Assembly: GCF_036417845.1 (NCBI RefSeq)
Contig: NW_027118693.1
Location: 4,102,001 to 4,166,000 of the forward strand
Source of the DNA: Apteryx mantelli
Taxonomy: Eukaryota > Chordata > Aves > Apterygiformes > Apterygidae
Length of the DNA stretch: 64,000 nucleotides
Direction: 5' to 3'
The notes under the pieces are model-generated. The model was not told the origin of the DNA and made no database searches. It saw only the letters and a list, made by a program, of their open reading frames with translations. Of the stretch, positions 23,101 through 32,099 are shown one piece after another (position 1 is the stretch's first letter; each line of letters starts with the position of its first letter). The position numbers and the translations under genes are program-made.

Positions 23101-23641
23101 CCGGCTGCGCTGCATCGCTGCCAGCATCTGCCTGTGGCCCAGCTGTGGGGAGACAGAGGGTCGGGATGCAGGCAGTTGTGTTTGCAGACGCAGCCCCTGA
23201 AGGGCAGGAGACCCTGGCTCTGTTTCTAAGGCAAGAACACGGCTGCCACAGCCAGGCTGAGCTCAGCCCGCAGCTCCTCTCTGCTCCTCAGCGCTGAGCT
23301 CACCGCAGCCATGTGGGCCTTGGAGCATCCGCGTGCCCCACTCTGCCCTGGGGGCCAGGAATAAATACCCCACTGCTGCCGGAAGACCTCAGGGCTGGCT
23401 GTCCCACCCCAGCTCCCCCTCCCCACATCCTCACCCTCTCCGTGTGGGTCCCGTCCCCACTGCCAGCCTCTCCCTCCAGACCCATCGCTCACCTCTCTGC
23501 GCTCCTGAGCACCTGGGAGCCCATCCGCAGGCTGCGAGCGGGCGTTCGCCTCCCGCTCCGTGGCCATCTCCACAATCCTCTGCCGGAGATCTGCAGTTCT
23601 GGCACCGAGGGCAGCTGCTGCCTCCTGCCTGAGCTGCTCTC
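16973..23641 (-). CDS. FSIP2-like protein, copy B (multi-exon, tentative name)
   Basis: Minus-strand gene whose six supported exons, in transcription order, are 23641-23493, 23142-23017, 22039-19304, 18367-17954, 17402-17333 and 17127-16973. All introns are GT-AG and the reading frame stays open across every junction. The first exon shown is coiled-coil-like (EQLRQEAAAALGARTADL). The 912-codon exon holds helical blocks such as SLLIKTLSEKLVSLFPTSDF and LRINPNLVSEHLRILLGN. The next has KPDVTRLELFRD and an acidic SEEVDLSEEEAQDEEVL. The last encodes a basic ALPDSPAPRRRPSLLRRALR tail and the stop at 16973. The layout recalls the C-terminal part of fibrous sheath-interacting protein 2, a sperm-tail scaffold, but that is recalled resemblance and not an alignment. 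The 5' end was not found, so the gene is partial here or starts upstream. Confidence 0.6.
17333..17402 (-). CDS. Copy B 70-bp exon
   Basis: Begins VASEHRGAGSPRLSS after a CCATGCAG acceptor and ends CACAG before GTATGTC. It is exactly as long as its copy A partner and flanked by near-identical splice sites, although the peptide has diverged strongly. Confidence 0.75.
17954..18367 (-). CDS. Copy B acidic exon
   Basis: A 414-bp exon in phase 0. Starts KPDVTRLELFRD, carries an acidic stretch (SEEEAQDEEVL), and ends with a single Ala/Pro/Ser unit (GSVPLAPPAPLGASLEASPL). Its acceptor is 33 bp further in than in copy A: the ancestral site reads GCAAG and would break the frame, while an in-frame TTGCAG has arisen where copy A has TTGTGG. 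Confidence 0.72.
19304..22039 (-). CDS. Copy B central 912-codon exon
   Basis: An uninterrupted 2736-bp exon, phase 0 at both ends, with acceptor TTCTCTTGCAG and donor GTGAGTG. It opens RDRLEERNREIENIMTAF and ends SARPAPKAKE. No stop occurs in 912 codons in a sequence whose other frames have many, which argues for selection. The first ~180 codons have no counterpart in the copy A exon. Confidence 0.8.
23017..23142 (-). CDS. Copy B 126-bp exon
   Basis: Starts LGHRQMLAAMQRSRVRASS after the acceptor TCCCCACAG and ends GKKRQK before GTAAATG. Phase 0 at both ends. Copy A has the matching 129-bp exon. Confidence 0.7.
23493..23641 (-). CDS. Copy B most 5' exon recognised
   Basis: Encodes EQLRQEAAAALGARTADL, RQRIVEMATEREANARSQ and PADGLPGAQERRE before a GTGAGC donor, in phase 0. 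Predicted coiled coil. Its 5' boundary is uncertain: the best AG (CTCTGAG) lacks a good pyrimidine tract. Confidence 0.55.
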
Positions 23642-24574
23642 CTCAGAGTGAGGACCCAGGGGCTCTGGCCCACACAGGGACACGGTCACCACGGGGACCC
23701 CAACCATCACAATGGCCTTGAGGGCACGATGTCACCCCCATCACAAAGCCCTGGCAGTCGCCATGGGGACCCCATGGCCATGTCCTGGCAGTCCCCCATG
23801 GGCACCCCCCCATCACAGTGCCTTGCTCTCCCCATGGGCATCCCCATCTTTGCCTCCAGCTCTCTGGGACCAGTTTCCCAGCCCAGCTGGGAGATGGGTT
23901 CTGGGGAAAAGGAAGAATCTTCCTCTGCCCAGCTCTGTGCTCCCCTCTGCCTTGCCCAGACAGCTACTCTCCTTGGCTCCTTTGATCTCCAGGCACTCAC
24001 AGTCCCCAGGGAGGTCTCCACAGATGTGCTGGCCCAGGCTCAACAGGGGAGGGCCAGGGCTCACAGGACACCTCAGCAGAGGCCCTTGCGGCTGGCCTGG
24101 GTCATTGACAGTGCTGTCGGGAGAACCCTGGGACACAAAGGTGTGCCCAGGTGTGGGGAAGCCCTGGGGAGCCTCGTGGGGGCAGTCGCTGGGGGCAGAA
24201 GGGGCAGCTGGGGTTGCAGCAGAGCTGTGTGTCAGCCCCTGGGATGGCCAGCGAGGCCATGCAGAGCCAGGATGTCCATGCATAACTCTCCCTCCACAGA
24301 GGCCAGCGAAGTGCTGCTGCACGTAATGCCACAGCAGATGAGTTGAGACTCATGTCGCTGTTGCTCTGGAGGTGCCTGGGCAGGTAACCAGCCTGGCTAG
24401 AAACACCCTGTGGGGGCACGGCACCATCAGAGCAAGCTCCCAGCAGTGCGTGGGGGTAGGACACTTTTAGGGGAAGCTCACGGCACAAAGGGGCAGGGCA
24501 CTCTCGGGGACGGTCACAACAGTGGTGGGTAGCCAAGGTGGGTAGGAGGTCCTGGGGACAAGCAGAGCTGGAGT
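23642..24574. other. Between the duplicated copies, no exon identified
   Basis: GC-rich sequence between the first recognised copy B exon and the CR1 behind copy A. More 5' exons of copy B could lie here. A 169-codon minus-strand frame (23813-24322) has no copy A counterpart or recognisable motif, so I do not call it. Confidence 0.45.
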
Positions 24575-25150
24575 CAGCAGCGTGCCCGGGCAGCAAGACC
24601 AGCCCTGCACTCCAGCTCTGTTAGCAGAGTGCAGCCAGCAGGGCGAGGGCAGGCATTGCTCCCCTCGGCTCAGCATGGGAGAAAGCATGTCTGGGCACAG
24701 CGTCCAGTTTGGGCTACCCAGCCCCAGACAGACGCGCATGCGCTGCCATGAGCCCAGAGGAGGCCCCCGAGCTGGTCGGGAGCTGGAGCAGGGGACGTGT
24801 GAGGCGAGGTCAAGGGCGCTGGGTCTGTTCACCCAAGAGAAGGGAAGCTGCAGGGGGATCTTGCTGCTGCCTGCAGCTGCTAAGGGAAGGGTGGGGACAG
24901 GATGGAGCCAAAGCCTTCCCGAGGTGCCTGGGGACAGGACGAGGGGCAACGACACGAGGGGCAACGACACAAGGGGCAGCAGGGAAAATTCCCATCTGAG
25001 AGTGCAAAAAGCCTTTGAAGCCTAAGCGTGGTCCAACAGAGACACTCAGAGCTTGACACTGCCAGGACCTGCAAAACGCCTTCTGGCTGCCACACTTGCA
25101 GCAGGACGTTGGAGCAGAGACCTCCAGAAGCACCTTCCCACCCCAGCTGC
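24575..25150 (+). mobile_element. CR1 fragment (3' region), partner of 15590-16725
   Basis: Plus-strand CR1 3' region. Recognisable blocks are CAGCGTCCAGTTTGGGCTAC (QFWAP stretch), GAGCTGG-like linker, GCTGGGTCTGTTCACC and GGATGGAGCCAAAGCCTTCC. A 16-17-bp GAGGGGCAACGACAC unit is repeated near 24942-24975. It lies in the same position relative to copy A as the CR1 behind copy B, but is not interrupted by an LTR. Confidence 0.82.
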
Positions 25151-25273
25151 TCTCTGACTCGCTGAACAGGTTTCTTTCCAGACCTCACTGCCTTCATTGG
25201 CATTGCCTGCACTAGTCTTCCTCTGCAGATTTACCTGACACCAAGTAACACGGGTGGAAAAGCTTCCAAAGGT

Positions 25274-25279
25274 TTTATT
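25274..25279 (-). promoter_or_regulatory. Poly(A) signal AATAAA of copy A
   Basis: AATAAA on the minus strand, 115 bp past the copy A stop codon, matching the copy B spacing. Confidence 0.8.
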
Positions 25280-25393
25280 TGAAGCAGAAAATGCCTGTCA
25301 ACAACCAGGGTTTGTGAGAGCTGTGGCAGCATTTCTGTAGCACCCAGGACAGTCTCCATCGCTCTTCCTCTTTGCTCCGCACCAGCCCCCATC

Positions 25394-25548
25394 TCAGGGG
25401 ATCTGCCTGGCACTTGCATCCACACACCGTTCCTCTCGCTGCCCTGTGACACAGCGGAAGCAGAAAGCTCTGCGCAGAGCCCGAAGTGCTGTCCTGAGTC
25501 GCGAGGGCCATCGCCTGGGAGCCGCTGTGTCCGGGAGGGCCGCGTTGC
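25394..25548 (-). CDS. Copy A terminal exon
   Basis: 155 bp to the stop, same length and phase as in copy B. The acceptor is preceded by a pyrimidine tract and CCCCCCACAG. Encodes a basic helix (LRTALRALRRAFCF). Confidence 0.75.
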
Positions 25549-28500
25549 CTGTGGGGGGAAAGAGAGCGGTGGGCGAGGGGCTGCATGGGCGCAGGCAAGC
25601 ACCTGCCTGTCCCCTGACACCAAGGGCTTTCCCGAGGGGTCGTGGCCTCGGCACAGCCAGCTCCCGAGCGCTTACTGCTGCCGGCCTCGGTGCCACTTGC
25701 TGTGCCGGGACAGGCCCACCGACCCCAGAAGGCCTCTCGACTCGGGTACATACCTGGGTCAGCCTCTGGTGTGTGCCCGAAGGAAGAGGATGACTTCTCC
25801 TCATCTTTGGGCTCAGACGCAACCTGCATGGGGAGAGCAAGAACACTCACCCATGTGCCATCAGCTGGCCATGCTCAGGATACTGGTGCCCCGGGATGTA
25901 CGGGGGGAAAGGGTTTGTGGTGGGGGGATGCTGCCAACGGCTGCGAGTCCCAAGGGAAGGCACCTGCGGCTGGCACAGCAATGGGACAAGGCTTGTCGTG
26001 GGGTTGCAGCATCTGGGCTGGGCTGGGGGCCGTGATGGGCAGGGGGAAATGGAGGCAGCTGGGCGCGTGGCAGAAGGGGGCTTGCTCGCTGGGTGTGGGA
26101 GGGGGCTGCTGCTGGGGCCGCCCCTTCCCTCCTCGCTCGTCACCCACGTGCCTTTGGCACTTTGAAATGGAGACGACCAGGCATCTCCCCCATGCGAGAT
26201 ATTGCAGAGGGCAAATGGCTGGGGGTGACCGCTTGGCACCAGGGCCAGGGGGGTCCCATGCGATGGGGCACCTCTCCGCACCCACCCTGCACACCCCACA
26301 CACAGCAGCTCCCTTTGATGGTGAGTGCCCATGACGTGCTCCTTGCTCACCTGCGCAGGAGGGCCTCCAGCCAAGGGAGAAGCTGCTGGCTTTATTTCCT
26401 CAGGCAACAGTGCTTCGAGAGGTGGGCTGCTGCTCTCCTCCCAAGTGCCTCCAGCCAAGGGAGACGCCTCTGCTGCAGCTTCTGCAGGAACTGATGGAGA
26501 GGGAGGCACAGTTTCCCCTGCATCCTGAGGGCTGCTGGCTGCAGGGGAGGCCTCCAGCTTTGTTCCTGTGCTCGCTGATGGGGCGAGAGACACGCTGTCC
26601 CCTGCGTCTTGAAGGCCATCGGCCAAAGCAGATGCCACTGGCTCAGCTCCTCTGGGCAATGCTGGGTCAAGAGCCGTGCTCTCCACGTCACCGGTTGCCT
26701 CCCTGGTAGCGTCTCTGGCCTTGACATCAGGTGAGCAGGGCACCTTCTGGGGGCACGTCTCCATATCCGTCAACAGGCTCCGGAGGCTAGGTCTGACCCA
26801 GGTCACGCACAAGGAGGTGTTTTCCTCCAGCTCCTCCAATTGCAAAGGCTCTTCATCACTGTCCTCTTCCTCGTCAGTCCAGTCTGCTTGCTCATCCTGC
26901 AGCGCTCCCAGGACTCGCTTCCCTCTTCTCACCTCCCGCTCCCTCTTCGGGGCATGGCCATACAGACGCTCCAGCACCTCCCACTTGGACCTCGCGTCCT
27001 TGAGGAGCTCCACTCGAGTGATCTCAGGTTTCCACAAGTTACAGAAGGAGTTTCTGGCGAGGAGCTAAAAGAAGAGAGGGCAATTTGTGAAGGCAGCAGC
27101 TTTTCCCACCAGCAAAGGCCTCCGGGGTCCTGCCAGCAATGCCACAATCAGGCTGTCACAGTGCCACGCAGCAGCTGGCCCCACCGCAGGGAGAGGTACC
27201 ACCTGCCCCGACCCATCCCTTGCACTCACCTCCTTGGGTTTGACATTCAGTGATCCTGACGCCATCAGGGAGAAACGTTTCCCCTCGCCCTCCTCTTCCT
27301 CGCCCTCGCTCTCCTTCAGGCTCTGCTTCTTCCTCTGGAAACAGGCTTCTCGGAGCTGTGCCAAGCTCTGCCCGGTGCGCGCCAGGCAGCTCCTCTCGAG
27401 CTCCTCCAGCGGCTCCGTTTTGATCGCGAGCACTGACAGATACTGCGAGGTGGTGTCCGGGTGAACGCGCAGCGGCTCTCCTCCAACGTGGCAGATGATG
27501 CCCAAAGGCTGCTGCTTTGGGCCCTGCCCTGCCCGTGCTCGTCCTTGTGTCCCTGGCCCACCGCCCTTGCCCGGGGAAGCTGGTGCACCAGCCCCGCTCA
27601 CCTCCCTTTTGCCCCCACGAGCGTGGGGATCAGGCCTTTCCTGAGCTGTGACGGCTGTGCTTTTGCCACGCTCTGTGGTCTGCTCCTGGGCTGGCAAGGC
27701 CAGTGGTGCTGCATCGATGGTGCGTGCCTCGAGCCCCAGGCCTGCGTCCTCCAGAGCCACGGCAGGCGGTGCGGGGCCATGTGGGGCAGGCCGCTGGCTC
27801 TCAGCCCTCAGTTCCATGCCAACTTCTGCAATGATGCTCTGAACAAGGCCCGAAGGCTCAAGCAGCGAAGGCGAGGGTGACTCAGGTGCAGCCATTTCAC
27901 TGTGCAACCTGGCAGCGATGTCTTTTGCAGAGCTGCGTGGTACCTCTGCCAAGGGTGGGCTGCTGAGTCCAGCCTCCTCTGAAACACCTTTGGCTGTCCT
28001 TGCACACTGCAGGGGACCATCCGGGGCAGAAGAAGCTGTTTCTTCCTGGAGCATCTCGGCCGGGGGCACTTGCAGTTGGGGAGGCTGCAGGTCTCCACCT
28101 CGGGACCTGGAGGACTTGCTCAGCACCAAGTCCTGGCTCGGCACCATTGCGTCCAAGCGTTGTGCCTTGACCTCCTGGGCACAGGCATCTCTGGCAGCTG
28201 CGGGCAGCTTGCTCAGTAGCTCCTGGCACATTTCTTGGCCAGTCCTGGCAAAACTCTCTCCTGATGGGGACTCTGGCAGCCTTGGCACTGTCAGGTAGCT
28301 CAGCCAGGCCTCGTCCTGCTCCTTGTATGCTGCTGTGCCTCGCAGCTCCCTTTCAGCAATGGTCTGTGCTCCTGGGGCAAAGCAGCAGTTTCCTGAGGGC
28401 TGTCGGCTTTTCAGGGCAAGAGCTGTCCTGGTACCATCAGCCTGCAACATCCTGCCTTTTCCCAGTGCTGCTCCAGAAGACCCAGGCCTCGGCTCAGGAA

Positions 28501-29972
28501 AGGAATGAAGATGCTCTTGAATTGCCCAGGGGAGAGCACGAGCTTCCTGCTTGGATTTTTGAAGGGGAGGCAAGGAAAGATGGGATGGCTTTAGTTCCTC
28601 CTCTTCCACGCTCTTCCCTGACTCCAGAGACATCCCAGCACCACTAACAGTCAGGAAGTGTTCCCCGGCAGCAGCTTCACTGGAATTCATAGCCAGCCTC
28701 TCTAACCCCTCCGTCATTCTCGCCACCATTCTCCTGGCCACACCTTCCATCTCCATGGCATTGGCCCTGCCTCTCGGAGAAGATCTGCAGGATGTTTCCA
28801 GAGCAGGCAGCTTGGTTTCACTTGTAGATCCTGCTCTTTTACCTGCGGAGGCCTCCAGGCCTCCATGTGCCTGCCTGGCTGCCTTGCTTGGCAGAGGTGG
28901 TAAGCCGGGCAGATGTGCTGCCTCTGCTCTTGCACAAGTCCTGCCGGGCAGTGTCTCCCTGGGCCCCAAAGGAGCCCTCTTTAGAAGGCCCGTGGAGGCA
29001 TGCAGAGCTTGCACCCTGACAGGCACATCCCTGGCAGTCTCCTCCACCATCTGCAATTGAAGTCCATGAGAAAGGCCAAGTTGCTGCCGTCCTTTCCCCC
29101 CACCCTCCATCCTTCCCACATGGAAACTTCCTGTGGCCCCAACACCCTCAACCACAGCAGCACTCTGCCATGCAGGCGGCTACCACCCTGCTCCCAAAGG
29201 CTGGGTGGGGAGAGGGTTTGTCACCATGGGGCAAGAGACGGGCAAAAGCAGCTCCCTCGGACACCCCGACGCATGTCCTTGCAGACGGCTGTGCAGAGCA
29301 GGCGGTCAGCCTGCCGGGGGGCAGAGACCTCCTGGTCTCTCCCAGCACTTCCCACCTACTTCTCGGCAGCTACGGGCAGTCAGGCAGAGGCTTTGCCACC
29401 ACCACTGCTCAGCTCTGTACCTTTGCAATGCCGTGTTCAGAGGTTCGTGAGCTCTGTGGGCTGGGGAGTGAAGGCAGCCTGTCCCATTGCTGGGATGAAG
29501 CCAGGGCCCGGCTGTGCTGCATTGCTGCGGGCAGCTCCTGCTGGCCCACCTGTGGGGAGAAGGACGCACATGCTGCAGGCGGTTGCGTTGGTACGAGCAG
29601 CTCCTGAAGCACGGAAACCCCAGCCCCTTGTCCAAGGGAAGCTCATGGCTGCACACAGCCTGGCTGAGCTTGGCCTACAGCTCCTCTCTGACCCTCAGTG
29701 CAGAGCTCATGGGGTCCGTGGGGGCCTTGGAGTATCCAGGTCAGTGTGCTTTGTGCGAGAGAAAATCTCCAGGGCCAGGAATAAATGCCCCCTTCCCGGA
29801 GGAGCTCATGCCTGGCTGTCTTCTCCCAGCTCCCCTTCCGAACCATCCTTGTGCTCTCTGGGCACGTCCCATCCCTGCTGCCTGCCTCTCCCTCCAGCCC
29901 CATCACTCACCTCGCTCCTGCGCTCCTGCCTGCCTGACAGCCCGTCTGTGGGCTGGGAGCAGGCGTTTGCCT
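25394..29972 (-). CDS. FSIP2-like protein, copy A (multi-exon, tentative name)
   Basis: Minus-strand paralogue of copy B. Exons in transcription order are about 29972-29911, 29549-29421, 29050-27230, 27064-26351, 25823-25754 and 25548-25394. Splice sites are GT-AG, phases match copy B, and every recognised exon is open. The central exon has 607 codons, starts MVEETARDVPVRV and ends LNVKPKE. The next starts LLARNSFCNLWKPEITRVELL, with an acidic TDEEEDSDEEPLQLEELEE and then about 3.5 imperfect 27-29-residue Ala/Ser/Pro repeats where copy B has one unit. The tail has ALPDTAAPRRWPSRLRTALR and the stop at 25394. The most 5' exon runs into CR1 sequence, so copy A may be 5'-truncated and possibly not expressed as a full protein. 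The function inferred (sperm fibrous-sheath scaffold) is tentative. Confidence 0.6.
25754..25823 (-). CDS. Copy A 70-bp exon
   Basis: Starts VASEPKDEEKSSSSFGHT after CCATGCAG and ends CCCAG before GTATGTAC. Same length and phase as the copy B exon. Confidence 0.75.
26351..27064 (-). CDS. Copy A acidic and repeat exon
   Basis: A 714-bp exon, phase 0 at both ends, with acceptor CTTCTTTTAG and donor GTGAGCA. After the KPEITRVELL and acidic region it carries tandem units beginning EPVASALADGLQDAG, LEASPAASSPQDAG, AEASPLAGGTWEES and KPAASPLAGGPPAQ. Confidence 0.75.
27230..29050 (-). CDS. Copy A central 607-codon exon
   Basis: A 1821-bp open exon, phase 0 at both ends, with acceptor TTCAATTGCAG and donor GTGAGTG. 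It aligns with the copy B exon from MVTQMAEDTVQDV onward; the preceding ~180 codons of copy B are missing. The IKTLSEKLVSLFP block of copy B also has no obvious partner here. Confidence 0.75.
29421..29549 (-). CDS. Copy A 129-bp exon
   Basis: 43 codons starting VGQQELPAAMQHSRALASS and ending EHGIAK before GTACAGAG. Acceptor CCCCACAG. Phase 0 at both ends; one codon longer than the copy B exon. Confidence 0.7.
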
Positions 29973-30330
29973 GTTTGTCCTCCTGTTTGTCCCCCACGCT
30001 GCGTGCATTTCTCTACAGGCACTTCAGAGAGCTGCCTCCTTGTGCTGATTTCCCAGAAAAGGGGTGAGACTTTTCCCCATACAGTTGCCCTGCAAGCTCT
30101 TCCTTATTTGCCTGCATACTCTGTGGTCAGCTCCTCTGGGGTTGCTTTTCTCCGCATCACCCTGCACCTTTTCCTTCCCATCCCACGCCATCACTTCCTC
30201 ACTCTTTTTTGAGACATCTTCTCCCCTGAGTCACTCCCTCTTTAAGGCTCTCCTCACCACCTTGCCCAGATGGTTGACCATCAGGTCAGCAGACAGGAAC
30301 AGTCTCCGTCCAAAGGAAGCGTCACAACCC
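29973..30330 (-). mobile_element. CR1 5'-region fragment
   Basis: Minus-strand CR1 sequence from the 5' half of the element (the stretch with CCCCACGCTGCGTGCATT and CAGGCACTTCAGAGAGC). Similar sequence recurs within the CR1 at 59640-60412. It has diverged and lacks the reverse transcriptase. Its left edge coincides with loss of homology between the two FSIP2-like copies. Confidence 0.75.
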
Positions 30331-31790
30331 ACAGCCTCACTCCCTCTCTGTGGGCTCAGCTTCAGGACCTCCTCCAGCTGCTCTAACCCCAGGCCAGCCG
30401 CGGAAGCAGGAGCTCCCTGCTCCTGTGAACCTCCTCCTACTCATAGGGCTCATTTTCTGCCACAAATCCCTCTCACCACAAAATGGCAAGGACTGTCACG
30501 GGCTAAGAGCAGGACTGGAGCCCATGGACCGTGCGCTGCTGCAGCTTGGTTTTACACCACCCTCAGCTCCATGTGTCACCAGACCCTAACCTGCACCATG
30601 AAAAGGGAAAAAAAAGCTGAACTCTAGTGCTGAGGTTCATGAGACGGGCTTGTTTCTCCCCACACTCATTTACCACCCACAAGCCCCCTGCCCTGTGGCT
30701 GCCCTGAAGAGCTGCGCCGTAGCCCCTTGACTCTGCCCTTTCCCATCGTGCCCCTGACACAGTCAGAATGAAAGGAAGCCCTTGAGTTGGAACAGCAGGG
30801 GAATGGAGCCAATACCATTAATTAACTGCACTTGATATGCAAGCTACTGACTTTTATTGAAGAAAAAAAGGTTCTTTTCTGTTCTTCCTCTCAATTTCCT
30901 GATTTTTCCCATAACAAGAAAGCAGAAAATCTGTATCTTTTAACAGGCTTCCCTAGTTTTCAATACCTCCCTTCTGCACCTTTTAAGCACCCCCTCTCTC
31001 CCCCACCTCCCACACACGCATGCGCACACACATACACACTAGTGGCCTTCCTTTGCTTCTGCAGCATGCTAAGATTGAGAAAGCAGAAGTGGGGAGGGAA
31101 AAAAAAAGGAGATTCAAGAATGAACAGCGGAGGAAAGACAAAAGAACATTGTGTATGACAATGCTTGCAAGCCCTGTCAGACACACAGAAGAAGCTCCTA
31201 AAAAGGGAACCAGTTCTGAACCCCTGTGGAATTTGGTACCTATGGTTATCCATGTTGCCAGGGACAGATGGCTGTAATAATCACTCCTGAGATGACAAAG
31301 CCTTCCAAGAGGCAGCCTAGCCTGGAGCAGACCACTTCCAGGACCAGGACAGAGCAGGGGAGATATCTTGAGGGTGCTCCCCTTCTCGTCTTAGCCAGCC
31401 CTCACTTTTCATAAACATGTTTCTGATCAAGCTTTACAGCATGGGAACTACAGGGAGAGGAAAGCAGAAATCATCACTTGTGCACTTCCAGATCAGCACA
31501 CATGAGGGAAGGGGCAGTCATTAATAAACTGGTATCAAGGTACATGAAGGCAATATCAATTGTGGTATCTGAAATGCAGAATTAAAACATGAATGCTCAG
31601 GACATATTTCTTCTTCTTGCATCAGTGCATGCTCAGATCTGCACGGCTGCTGCTGCCGCTGGAAGCATGTTCTGTGCATCACTGGGCCAGGGCCAAGGCC
31701 ACCCCACGGGCACTGGCTGAAGCCACCAGTCCCTCTTGCACTGACTCTCTCGCGCTCCACGGTGAAGCGGCAGCTTTGTGTCCCAGAATG
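30331..31790. other. Intergenic, nothing recognised
   Basis: No gene-like open frame. A short CA-rich microsatellite is at about 31010-31042. The longest frames (187 and 108 codons) carry no motif. Confidence 0.5.
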
Positions 31791-31794
31791 TCCC

Positions 31795-32095
31795 CAGAAC
31801 AAAGCTGATATCCTTAACTGCACCCTTCCTGTCATACAGAGAACATTGGCTACTAAAGTCGAACAGAAAGAATTGGAGGGGCTGATGTTAAATGCAAATC
31901 CATTCCTCTAAAAATACATTCTCCGTCAGCACATGCTGGTATTTCAGAAGGTAAAAACCAAGGCAGCAAATAATGCCTGTGTCCTCCAGTTCAGCTTTTA
32001 GCCACAGACACATTTCATGCTGATCCTTCAGTCACAACTCGCCAGCATCGCTCTCCCGGCAGACACAAAGCACAACCCAGCCTTCTCCAGGGATA
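31795..32095 (+). repeat. Inverted duplication around the CpG island, left arm
   Basis: About 300 bp that match, as reverse complement, 35610-35925. Shared blocks include GCTGATATCCTTAACTGCAC, TACTAAAGTCGAACAGAAA, AAAATACATTCTCCGTCAGC, GCTGGTATTTCAGAAGGTAA and CAGTCACAACTCGCCAGCAT. Identity is roughly 70-75% by eye. Not coding. Confidence 0.75.
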
Positions 32096-32099
32096 ACTA

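Larger units (their letters stand above)
16425..23641 (-). repeat. Segmental duplication, copy B
   Basis: One of two neighbouring copies of a multi-kilobase segment; the other is at about 24575-29990. They share six matching exons in the same order, with the same splice phases, a poly(A) signal 114-115 bp past the stop codon, and a CR1 insertion past the 3' end. Both lie on the minus strand, so the duplication is direct. Copy B is longer, mainly because of a larger central exon and a longer intron before it. Confidence 0.85.
24575..29990 (-). repeat. Segmental duplication, copy A
   Basis: Second copy of the duplicated segment described at 16425-23641, including the 3'-flanking CR1. Its 5' end is cut where CR1 sequence begins at about 29973, inside or next to the exon that matches copy B 23493-23641. 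Confidence 0.82.

Noticed and set aside
23813-24322. Extra upstream exon of copy B
   Set aside because: No counterpart in copy A and no clear splice sites; the open frame fits chance in GC-rich sequence.
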